In this document: piece by piece, positions 9,522 to 16,156 of the stretch
Layout: the number at the start of each line of letters is the position of its first letter
Position numbering within the stretch: position 1 is the stretch's first letter
DNA from: F1-60-MAGs149 sp037133755
GTDB lineage: Bacteria > Actinomycetota > Thermoleophilia > Gaiellales > F1-60-MAGs149
NCBI GenBank assembly: GCA_037133755.1
Contig: JBAXNN010000007.1
Span: 46,381 to 110,380 of the forward strand
DNA: 64,000 bases
Direction of reading: 5' to 3'
Made by a program: the position numbers and the translations under genes
Notes under the pieces: model-generated
Database searches by the model: none
The model's input: only the letters and a program-made list of their open reading frames with translations
Told to the model about the DNA's origin: nothing

Positions 9522-9537
9522 ATAGGCTATTGCCTAT
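9522..9537. promoter_or_regulatory. perfect inverted repeat between malate synthase and nitrilase, operator candidate
   Basis: ATAGGC TATT GCCTAT is a perfect 6-bp inverted repeat with a 4-base spacer. It lies directly upstream of an AT-rich TAGTTAT segment that could be the aceB -10 element on the minus strand. The spacing and A+T content stand out in GC-rich DNA. The placement fits a GntR-, IclR- or TetR-like regulator of malate synthase. It is also within 70 bases of the divergent nitrilase start. Confidence 0.5.
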
Positions 9538-9591
9538 GTCCCGTAGGCAGGAACCGAATAGTTGCACATGGCGTCGCAGTCGTGACGGTGG

Positions 9592-9597
9592 TACAAC
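9592..9597 (+). promoter_or_regulatory. -10 element TACAAC, leaderless
   Basis: TACAAC ends 6 bases before the GTG at 9604. Its last base deviates from TANNNT. The spacing is identical to other leaderless starts in the window. Confidence 0.35.
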
Positions 9598-9603
9598 GCA
9601 GCC

Positions 9604-10563
9604 GTGAGCACCCGCATCGTCCATGTCGCCATCGCTCAGGCCGCTCCGCGCATGCTTGATCTCGAAGGCTGCCTGTCCGAGGTCGAGCGCCTCGCCACAG
9701 CCGCGGCGAAGGATGGCGCCCAACTGGTGGTGTTCCCCGAGACGTGGATCCCCGGCTACCCGGTCTGGATGTACGGGCAGGCACCATGGGATGGCGAGTT
9801 GCAGAAGAGCGCCTACGCTCGCATGCTCGACAACGCGATCGAGGTGCCCGGCCCGGCCACTGAGCGGCTCGGCACGCTGGCCCGCGAGCTCGGTGTGCAG
9901 CTCCACCTCGGCATCCACGAGCGCGATCTCCTGTCCGGCGGCACGCTGTTCAACAGCCTGCTCTCGATCGGTGCGGACGGCTCGGTGCTGGGGTGTCATC
10001 GCAAGCTGATGCCCACGCACGCCGAGCGCATGATCTGGGGTCGCGGGGACGGCAGCACCCTCAACGTCTACGACACCGAGCTCGGGCGCATCGGCGGCCT
10101 GATCTGCTGGGAGCACTGGATGCCGCTCACGCGCATGGCGATGCATTCGCTGCGCGAGCAGATCCACATCGCCGTCTGGCCGGACGTTGGCCCCAACGCC
10201 ACGCTCGCCAGCCGCCACTACGCCTTCGAGGGTCGCTGCTACGTGATTGCGGCGGGCTCGTCGCTGTCGATCGAGGAGATCCCCGAGGACCTCAAGGAGC
10301 AGACGCTACTCGGCACGTGGAACGACCAGGTCGCCAACGACGGGCTGCTGCTGTCGGGTGGCTCTGGCGTGATCGGCCCCGACGGGGAGTGGGTCGTCGG
10401 CCCAGCGGGCTCGGGCGAGGAGATCATCCACGCGGAACTCGACCTCGGCCGGCTCGACGGTGAGTTCCAGCACTTCGACGCTGTCGGGCATTACAACCGG
10501 CCCGACGTTTTTAGCTTCTCGGTTGATCGCACTCCGCGCAACGCCGTTGACTGGCGTGGCTGA
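9604..10563 (+). CDS. nitrilase (carbon-nitrogen hydrolase, branch 1)
   Basis: This 319-residue enzyme carries the Glu-Lys-Cys triad of the nitrilase superfamily: E46 (FPETWIPGYP), K134 (HRKLMPT) and C168 (GGLICWEHW). The segments HRKLMPTHAERMIWGRGDG and ICWEHWMPL are characteristic of true nitrilases and cyanide-active relatives rather than amidases. It should convert an organic nitrile to a carboxylic acid and ammonia in the cytoplasm, probably as a helical oligomer. The start is GTG. It is divergent from malate synthase and shares the dyad-bearing promoter region. Co-regulation with carbon metabolism is possible but unproven. Confidence 0.93.
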   Translation: MSTRIVHVAIAQAAPRMLDLEGCLSEVERLATAAAKDGAQLVVFPETWIPGYPVWMYGQAPWDGELQKSAYARMLDNAIEVPGPATERLGTLARELGVQLHLGIHERDLLSGGTLFNSLLSIGADGSVLGCHRKLMPTHAERMIWGRGDGSTLNVYDTELGRIGGLICWEHWMPLTRMAMHSLREQIHIAVWPDVGPNATLASRHYAFEGRCYVIAAGSSLSIEEIPEDLKEQTLLGTWNDQVANDGLLLSGGSGVIGPDGEWVVGPAGSGEEIIHAELDLGRLDGEFQHFDAVGHYNRPDVFSFSVDRTPRNAVDWRG

Positions 10564-10689
10564 GACGCTGTAGTCCGCATCACCGCTGCGTGGGGATACC
10601 CGTACGCGTGTTGCGCTGCGGTCGCACAGGGTTCATGCTGCCGCCATGCGGTGCGTCGCTCCGCGAAGGATGAGCCGAGAGGAACTCCC

Positions 10690-11646
10690 ATGAAGCGCTC
10701 CCTGCGCCTACTCACGCTATTCGCACTCGTCGCTGTCGCCTTCTTGGCTGCCGCGAATATCGGTGTGGCAAAGCCGCACTCGGCAGCGACGCGCCAGGTG
10801 CCAAACTGCACCCCGAACCCCGTGCAGACCTACCCCTGCGCCATCGCGGGGACCACGGCGTCGTCGGCGGAACAGCTCGTGCAGATCTGTAACGCAAACC
10901 CCATGGCGTGTGGCATGGCTCCCGGCGAGGAAATCAAGCCGTGCGAGCCGGGCAAGATGCCCACGCGCGACAAGCCATGCATCCCGGCTACGGAGGGCGG
11001 CAACGGCGGTACCGGTGGAGGTATGCCGAACATCGACTGGGGCAAGTTGCAGCCGTGCGCGGTAGGCCAGCTGCCGACGCCGACCGCACCGTGCAAGGTT
11101 GACCTGCCGGATTGTGCGGCGGGGCAAAAGCCTTCGGCGAATTCGCCCTGCAAGCCGGCGCCGTGTGCGCCGGGGGTTACGCCGTCGCGGGACGCCCCGT
11201 GCCTGCCCGCGGGACTCGACGGCGGCTTCGAGGCGCAGCCGACGAACGACATCAAGAAGCAGCTCAACAACAAGTTCATCGTCGTGAACATGAACGTCGA
11301 GGGCAGCAGCGATGCGAACGGCTCGTTTGAAGTCACCTTCAAGAGCGTTGAGGACGGCGTCAACAAGCAGACCAAGGCATACCTCAACGACCAGCTCGAG
11401 GGCGAGTCGTTCGTCATCAACACCAACGCCGCCACCAAGTGCTTCGCCGACACCACCGACCCGGACAAGATCCCGGACCTCGTGTCGTGCAGGGAGCTCG
11501 ATGACGCGGCCAACAATGCGCCCGGCTCGATCAAGGCGCAGTTCCGCGGCAAGGTGACGTTCGACGCGGCGACCTACCAGCCGACGTTCAAGGCACAGAA
11601 GATCGTGTTCCTGAAGGGCGTCTTCAACGTCGCGAAGATCAGCTAG
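10690..11646 (+). CDS. secreted protein with four C-x2-G-x2-P-[TS]-x3-P-C repeats
   Basis: This 318-residue protein has a signal peptide (about 1-27, VAVAFLAAANIGVA). A Pro/Cys-rich region (37-175) holds four units with an identical skeleton: C85-C97, C123-C135, C142-C154 and C159-C171. Each has 12 residues from Cys to Cys and the pattern C-x-x-G-x-x-P-[TS]-x-x-x-P-C. A Gly-rich linker (102-112) interrupts the first two units. The C-terminal domain (about 185-318) looks like a beta/alpha domain with one Cys pair. I do not recognise the family. Each unit could close on itself by a disulfide, giving a rigid stalk. The Shine-Dalgarno GAGAGGAA precedes the ATG. It is followed by a strong terminator. 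Confidence 0.8.
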   Translation: MKRSLRLLTLFALVAVAFLAAANIGVAKPHSAATRQVPNCTPNPVQTYPCAIAGTTASSAEQLVQICNANPMACGMAPGEEIKPCEPGKMPTRDKPCIPATEGGNGGTGGGMPNIDWGKLQPCAVGQLPTPTAPCKVDLPDCAAGQKPSANSPCKPAPCAPGVTPSRDAPCLPAGLDGGFEAQPTNDIKKQLNNKFIVVNMNVEGSSDANGSFEVTFKSVEDGVNKQTKAYLNDQLEGESFVINTNAATKCFADTTDPDKIPDLVSCRELDDAANNAPGSIKAQFRGKVTFDAATYQPTFKAQKIVFLKGVFNVAKIS

Positions 11647-11686
11647 CACCGCAGGCGCGCTGCGCCCCGCGTGACCGCGCGATACG

Positions 11687-11714
11687 AGGGCCCGCTCCAG
11701 CCGGAGCGGGCCCT
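11687..11714. terminator. bidirectional terminator-like hairpin
   Basis: A 12-bp perfect stem (11687-11698 with 11703-11714) and a 4-base loop lie between two convergent genes. A short T-containing tract (CCGTCGTTCTC) follows on the plus strand. It probably ends both transcripts. Confidence 0.7.
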
Positions 11715-11728
11715 CCGTCGTTCTCGGT

Positions 11729-13153
11729 CTACTCCTGGACGACGAGGACTGTCGCGAGCATCGGGTCGCCGCAGTAGGCGATGCGCGTGCCGCTCTGGGC
11801 CTCGGCCTGCAGCGCTGCGAGTACGTCGCCGTTGATGCGCTCACCCGGTGCCAGCGCGGGCACGCCGGGCGGGTAGGGGACAGCGGACTCCGCGGCGATG
11901 CGACCGATCGCGTCGGCAGCCGAGACGCGCTCGTGGTCGGCGAAGAACGCATCGCGCGGCGTCATCGCCGTATCTGGGTCGAGCGTCCAAGCGATCGTGT
12001 GGACGAGCTTGCGCGGCTCGCCGCGGTGCTCTTCGATCGCGCGGATGATCTCGGTGGTCATGAAATCGACGGACTCCGGCGTGTCGCCGAGGGTGATGAC
12101 GGGGCAAAACGTGTCGCGGTCGGCGAACTCGAGGTGGAGGCCACGCTGCTCGAGGACGTCGGCGACGGCCTGCCCGTCCGCGCCCGTGCCACTCAGCGTG
12201 AGCACGATCTTGGTGGGATCGTGCTGGAACAGGGCGGGAGAGCGATTGGCGATCTCCATGCCGACGACGCCGAGTCCCGGCACCTGGCGGAAGCGCACGC
12301 GCGCCTCCTCCGCAAGGCGGATGGCCTGGCCGAGCAGTTCCTCGCCACGCTCCTGGAGGAGGTCGCGGGCCAGGTCGATGCTCGCGAAGATCGCGCCGGA
12401 CGGGCTGGTCGTGTGCAGACCCTCAAACGCCGCCTCGAGTCGCTCGAGGTCGATGCGCTCGCCCTGCGCCAGCACCATGGACGACTGCGTGAAGCCCGTG
12501 ATGTGCTTGTGGATGCTCGTCACGAGCACGTCGGCACCCGCCTGAATGGCGTGCGGCGGCAGGTCGGGGTGGAAGCCGAGGTGTGCGCCCCAGGCGGCAT
12601 CGACGGTGAGGGGAATGCCATGGGCGTGTGCCAGCTCGGCGTGCGCCGCAACATCGGAGACGCCGCCGACGTAGCTCGGCTCGACGAGCATCACGGCCTT
12701 GGCGTCCGGATGCTCCTTGAGTGCGTCCGCGACGCGACTGACCGGCATGCCGGCCGTCAGGCCCGTCTCCTCATCGATATCGGGACGGATCCAGACGGGC
12801 ACGAGACCGGCCAGCACGATCCCGAAGAACAGCGACTTGTGGATCGTGCGTGCGACGATCACCTTGTCGCCCGGCTTGCCGAGCGAGAGGCAGATCGCCT
12901 CGTTGCCATGGGAGGAGCCCTGGACGGAGAAGCCGCACCAGTCAGCGCCCCACAGCTCGCCCGCGATGCGCTCGGCGGTAGCGAGGCGCTTGGTCGACAC
13001 GCGGCGATCCTCGACGCCCGTGTAGTGGGGGACGTCGAGTGCCAGGAGGTCGTCGATCAGCTCTGGATTGCGCTTGTGGCCGGGCACCGTGAACGGCGTG
13101 CCGGCATCAGCGAGGAAGTTCCTGTAGGCGTCGTACAGCGGGGTTTCGCTCAT
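11729..13153 (-). CDS. Orn/Lys/Arg decarboxylase family, PLP-dependent
   Basis: This 474-residue fold-type I PLP enzyme belongs to the short (SpeA/YaaO-like) branch of Orn/Lys/Arg decarboxylases. Visible features are TVPGHKRN near the N-terminus, QGSSHGN (78-84, phosphate and ring contacts), D185 (VDAAWGAH, pyridine nitrogen) and K216 (TSIHKHITGFTQSS, Schiff-base lysine). The C-terminal domain ends at about 474, without the N-terminal wing domain of inducible enzymes. It should make a polyamine precursor (agmatine, cadaverine or putrescine), but the substrate cannot be assigned from sequence. GGAG lies 7-10 bases before the ATG. Confidence 0.9.
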   Translation of the reverse strand: MSETPLYDAYRNFLADAGTPFTVPGHKRNPELIDDLLALDVPHYTGVEDRRVSTKRLATAERIAGELWGADWCGFSVQGSSHGNEAICLSLGKPGDKVIVARTIHKSLFFGIVLAGLVPVWIRPDIDEETGLTAGMPVSRVADALKEHPDAKAVMLVEPSYVGGVSDVAAHAELAHAHGIPLTVDAAWGAHLGFHPDLPPHAIQAGADVLVTSIHKHITGFTQSSMVLAQGERIDLERLEAAFEGLHTTSPSGAIFASIDLARDLLQERGEELLGQAIRLAEEARVRFRQVPGLGVVGMEIANRSPALFQHDPTKIVLTLSGTGADGQAVADVLEQRGLHLEFADRDTFCPVITLGDTPESVDFMTTEIIRAIEEHRGEPRKLVHTIAWTLDPDTAMTPRDAFFADHERVSAADAIGRIAAESAVPYPPGVPALAPGERINGDVLAALQAEAQSGTRIAYCGDPMLATVLVVQE

Positions 13154-13306
13154 CGTTGCGGTCTCCAGCGATCGGCCGTCGAACCTCGGCGGCGTCTTTT
13201 CGGATTACGGATGTGAGCCGCCCAGACCGCCGATTGCGCGGGCAGGGCTCCCGTGGACGTGCTGGGTGAGCGTACCCCACCGACCGGCCGCATGGGGGCG
13301 ATCTGG

Positions 13307-13312
13307 CACCCT
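13307..13312 (+). promoter_or_regulatory. extended -10 element CACCCT, leaderless
   Basis: TGG CACCCT ends 6 bases before the ATG at 13319. The first base deviates from TANNNT. It lies in the 165-base divergent gap 13154-13318, in which I see nothing else distinct. Confidence 0.3.
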
Positions 13313-13318
13313 CTGGGC

Positions 13319-13756
13319 ATGCGCCTCGTCCTGCAGCGGGTTTCGGAAGCCTCCGTCTCGGTGGGCGGCGAAGTTGTCGGCGCGATTGGTCACGGACTCG
13401 TGGCGCTCGTGGGCATCGGCGAGGGCGACGACGCGAAGACCGTGACGCGCGCAGCCGAGAAGACCGCCGAGATGCGCATCTTCCGCGACGATGACGGGCG
13501 CTTTGATCGTTCGGTGATCGACGTCGAGGGCTCGGTGCTCGTCATCTCGCAGTTCACGCTGCTCGCCGACACCCGGCGTGGCAACCGCCCGTCGTTTACG
13601 TGGGCGGCCGACCCCGCGGTCGCCGAACCGCTCGTGAGCCTGTACATCGAGACCCTGAAGGGCCTTGGCGCGACCGTGGCCGGCGGTCGTTTTGGCGCCG
13701 ACATGCAGGTTGCGCTCGTCAACGACGGTCCGGTCACGATCGTCCACGACTCCTGA
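13319..13756 (+). CDS. dtd: D-aminoacyl-tRNA deacylase
   Basis: This 145-residue protein matches DTD in full. It opens MRLVLQRVSEASVSV, has the SQFTL motif (77-81) and NRPSF (89-93), and contains the Gly-Pro motif variant NDGPVTI near the C-terminus. The enzyme hydrolyses D-aminoacyl-tRNAs and mischarged Gly-tRNA, acting as a homodimer by RNA-based catalysis. The start was chosen at the conserved N-terminus instead of upstream in-frame ATGs. It precedes the rimP operon but is separated from it by an intrinsic terminator. Confidence 0.95.
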   Translation: MRLVLQRVSEASVSVGGEVVGAIGHGLVALVGIGEGDDAKTVTRAAEKTAEMRIFRDDDGRFDRSVIDVEGSVLVISQFTLLADTRRGNRPSFTWAADPAVAEPLVSLYIETLKGLGATVAGGRFGADMQVALVNDGPVTIVHDS

Positions 13757-13822
13757 GCGACACCCCCGAAGCCTCACGTCTGGTAGCGTTCGACACGAGC
13801 GCGGCAGTGATGCGCTCGGCCG

Positions 13823-13850
13823 AGACGGGCCAAGAGCCCGTCTTTTTTTT
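13823..13850 (+). terminator. intrinsic terminator with T8 between dtd and rimP
   Basis: An 8-bp stem AGACGGGC/GCCCGTCT with loop CAAGA is followed at once by a run of eight T. This is the most canonical Rho-independent terminator in the window. It may simply end dtd. Because it lies only 29 bases before rimP, it could also act as an attenuator of the nusA operon. Confidence 0.85.
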
Positions 13851-13879
13851 GGGAAAACGCAGACGAAAGGGGGTGCCAG

Positions 13880-14323
13880 ATGAGCGCAGCAGCGGATCCT
13901 CGTGAGCAGGTTGTGCAGCTGATCAGCGCGGCGCGCCCCGACATCTACGTGTGGGACGTCATCGCGGATCCTGGCCATGGCCAGTTGCGCGTGATGATCG
14001 ATCGCGAAGGCGGCGTCGACCTCGGCGTGTGCGAGGAGATCTCCAAGGTGCTGCTGCCGATCCGCGAGGAGTGGGCGCTCGAGGTTTCGTCGCCCGGTCT
14101 TGATCGCGCGCTCACGCGTCCCGAGCACTACACGCGCATGATCGGACGCGAGGCGTCCTTCGTCATGCGTGTTCCGGTCGACGGCCAGACGTCCTTCGAG
14201 GGCGTGCTGGTAGCGGCCGGCCCCGATTCCGTCACGGTCGAAACCGGCAGCGGGCGCCTCGAGGTGCCCTATGCCGACGTCAAGAAGTCAACCCTCATGT
14301 GGAAGCTGGTGAAGTCACGATGA
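13880..14323 (+). CDS. rimP: ribosome maturation factor RimP
   Basis: This 147-residue RimP assists 30S subunit assembly. It has the N-terminal alpha/beta domain with YVWDVIADPGHGQLRVMIDR and a conserved SSPGLDR segment at about 70-76. The C-terminal Sm-like barrel (about 85-147) is also present. It is the first gene of the rimP-nusA-ylxR-infB operon found in most bacteria. A GAAAGGGGG ribosome-binding site precedes the ATG. The stop overlaps the nusA start as ATGA. Confidence 0.93.
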   Translation: MSAAADPREQVVQLISAARPDIYVWDVIADPGHGQLRVMIDREGGVDLGVCEEISKVLLPIREEWALEVSSPGLDRALTRPEHYTRMIGREASFVMRVPVDGQTSFEGVLVAAGPDSVTVETGSGRLEVPYADVKKSTLMWKLVKSR

Positions 14324-15864
14324 GCAAGGAAATCCTGGAAGCAGTCCGCGAGCTCGAGGCGCAGAAGTCGATCGACGCCGAGGTGCTGCTCGTCGCTCTC
14401 GAGGAGGCGCTTGGCGCCGCCTATCGCAAGAGCCCCGAATCCAAGGGCAAACACGCCCGCGTCGAGATCGATCGCGACACCGGCGACTTCCGCGTCATGC
14501 AGATCGACGCCGACGACGATCAGCTCGAGGCCCTCGGCCTGCTCGAGTATCCGCTGCCGCCGGAGATGAGTGAGATCCCGGTCGCCGAGCCCGAGCGCCC
14601 GCGCCGCGAGCGCCCCGCGTTCTACATTCGCGCCGATCGTGATCCCGATCCGATCGACAACGAGCCCGAGCCGATCATCGAGTGGGACCAGCTGGCCCAG
14701 CACGGCATCGTCGCCTACGACGCGACGCCGAAGAACTTCGGCCGGATCGCCGCGCAGACCGCCAAGCAGGTCATCCTGCAGCGGATCCGCGAGGTCGAGC
14801 GCGACATGATGTACGAGGAGTACCAGGACCGCGTGGGCGACGTCGTGACCGGCATCGTCCAGCAGGCCGACAATCGCTACTGCCTCGTCGATCTCGGCAA
14901 GGTCGAGGCGCTGCTGCCCGGCTCCGAGCAGGTGCCCGGTGAGCGCTACGAGCACGGCGCGCGCATCAAGGCCGTCATCATCGAGGTTCGCAACGGCACG
15001 CGCGGACCCCAGATCGTCCTGTCGCGTCGCTCCGAGGAGCTCATCCGCGAGATGTTCACCCTCGAGGTGCCGGAGATCAGCGACGGCCTCGTCGAGATCC
15101 GCCAGGTCGCCCGCGAAGCCGGCTACCGCGCCAAGATCGCCGTCGAGTCGAAGGTTCAGGGCGTCGACCCGGTCGGCGCCTGCGTCGGCCCCCGTGGCTC
15201 GCGTGTGCGCATGGTCGTCGGCGAGCTCCGCGGCGAGAAGATCGACATCATCCCGTGGAACGACGAGCCCGCTCGTTTCATTGCGAAGGCGCTGGCCCCG
15301 GCCCGCGTCCGCGAGGTCCTCGTCGACGACGAGAGCATGCAGGCAACGGTGATCGTGCCCGACGACCAGCTGTCGCTGGCGATCGGCCGTGAGGGCCAGA
15401 ACGCGCGTCTCGCCGCGAAGCTGACCGGCTGGCGCATCGACATCAAGTCGGAGACCGAGTTCGCCATGGAGGGCGACGAGGAGTACGCCGGCGCGGACAA
15501 CATCGCCAAGTTCCTCGAGGCCAGCGGCTACGACGAGCGTGGGATGAAGGGCCTGCTCAAGGAGGGTCGCGTGTCGATCAACGGCATCGTGATTCGCCGC
15601 TACGAGCGCCTGGTCGGTCCTGAGGACATCGTGACCGTCGATGGTGACGAGCTCGAGCGTCCGCGCGCGAGCGCCGTGGCGACGCCGGCCGAACAGGCTG
15701 AGGTCGCCGAGGAGATCGCAGGCGAGATCGACGCCGAGCTCGAGGCCGAAGAGGCCGCTGAGGTCGTCGAACAGGTTGCGGCCGAGGTTGAGGCCGAGGT
15801 CGAGGCCGAACTCGAAGGTGAGTCCGACGTCGAGCTCCAGGCTGACGAGGGCGACAACGCCTAG
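14320..15864 (+). CDS. nusA: transcription termination/antitermination factor NusA, with S4-like extension
   Basis: This 514-residue NusA has an RNA-polymerase-binding N-terminal domain (1-165), an S1 domain (about 170-236), KH1 and KH2 (about 240-378), and then extra material. The N-terminal domain holds a Pro/Arg/Glu-rich insert (about 88-120) that many NusA proteins lack. After KH2, residues about 391-443 read as an S4-type RNA-binding motif (LLKEGRVSINGIVIRR, then VGPEDIVTVDG). A Glu/Ala-rich acidic tail (about 455-514) follows. The start ATG overlaps the rimP stop. NusA modulates pausing, termination and rRNA antitermination. The S4-like call is mine from pattern only. Confidence 0.94.
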   Translation: MSKEILEAVRELEAQKSIDAEVLLVALEEALGAAYRKSPESKGKHARVEIDRDTGDFRVMQIDADDDQLEALGLLEYPLPPEMSEIPVAEPERPRRERPAFYIRADRDPDPIDNEPEPIIEWDQLAQHGIVAYDATPKNFGRIAAQTAKQVILQRIREVERDMMYEEYQDRVGDVVTGIVQQADNRYCLVDLGKVEALLPGSEQVPGERYEHGARIKAVIIEVRNGTRGPQIVLSRRSEELIREMFTLEVPEISDGLVEIRQVAREAGYRAKIAVESKVQGVDPVGACVGPRGSRVRMVVGELRGEKIDIIPWNDEPARFIAKALAPARVREVLVDDESMQATVIVPDDQLSLAIGREGQNARLAAKLTGWRIDIKSETEFAMEGDEEYAGADNIAKFLEASGYDERGMKGLLKEGRVSINGIVIRRYERLVGPEDIVTVDGDELERPRASAVATPAEQAEVAEEIAGEIDAELEAEEAAEVVEQVAAEVEAEVEAELEGESDVELQADEGDNA

Positions 15865-16126
15865 CGCGACTGCGCCCGAGCCCGAGCGCACGTGCTCGGG
15901 TTGCGGGCAGCGTCGACCGCAGAGCCGTCTCGTGCGGCTCTCGGTCGACGCTGCCGGCGCGCTTGTGATCGGCGGGACGACGGGGCGGGGGACGTACCTC
16001 TGCTCGTCAGAGTCATGCGTTGACGCTGCGCTGCGATCGCGTGCCATTCAGCGGCGTCTACGGGCGTCCGTCGAGATCCCGGAAGGCCTTGCGGCGCTTG
16101 TGATTGCGGCGCTGCCGGGGGGCTGA
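15818..16126 (+). CDS. ylxR: YlxR-family RNA-binding protein (DUF448)
   Basis: The frame encodes the YlxR signature: RTCSGCGQRRPQSRLVRL near the N-terminus, then TGRGTYLCSSESC and a basic helix (RSRAIQRRLR). YlxR is a nucleoid- or RNA-associated protein encoded between nusA and infB. No ATG precedes the conserved region. The nearest in-frame canonical start is a GTG at 15818 with a GAAG just before it, which gives 102 residues and a 47-base overlap with the 3' end of nusA. A non-canonical start closer to 15860 cannot be excluded. Four Cys residues could bind a metal. Confidence 0.8.
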   Translation: MSPTSSSRLTRATTPSATAPEPERTCSGCGQRRPQSRLVRLSVDAAGALVIGGTTGRGTYLCSSESCVDAALRSRAIQRRLRASVEIPEGLAALVIAALPGG

Positions 16127-16141
16127 AATCCGCATGGCTGA

Positions 16142-16147
16142 TAGGAT
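16142..16147 (+). promoter_or_regulatory. -10 element TAGGAT upstream of infB
   Basis: TAGGAT ends 9 bases before the infB ATG at 16157, downstream of the ylxR stop. It may be a secondary leaderless promoter inside the operon. Confidence 0.35.
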
Positions 16148-16156
16148 CCTCGGCTG

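Noticed and set aside
14269..16047. Antisense frame of 592 codons opposite nusA
   Set aside because: Repetitive Leu/Asp/Gly translation mirrors the NusA coding frame; no independent support.
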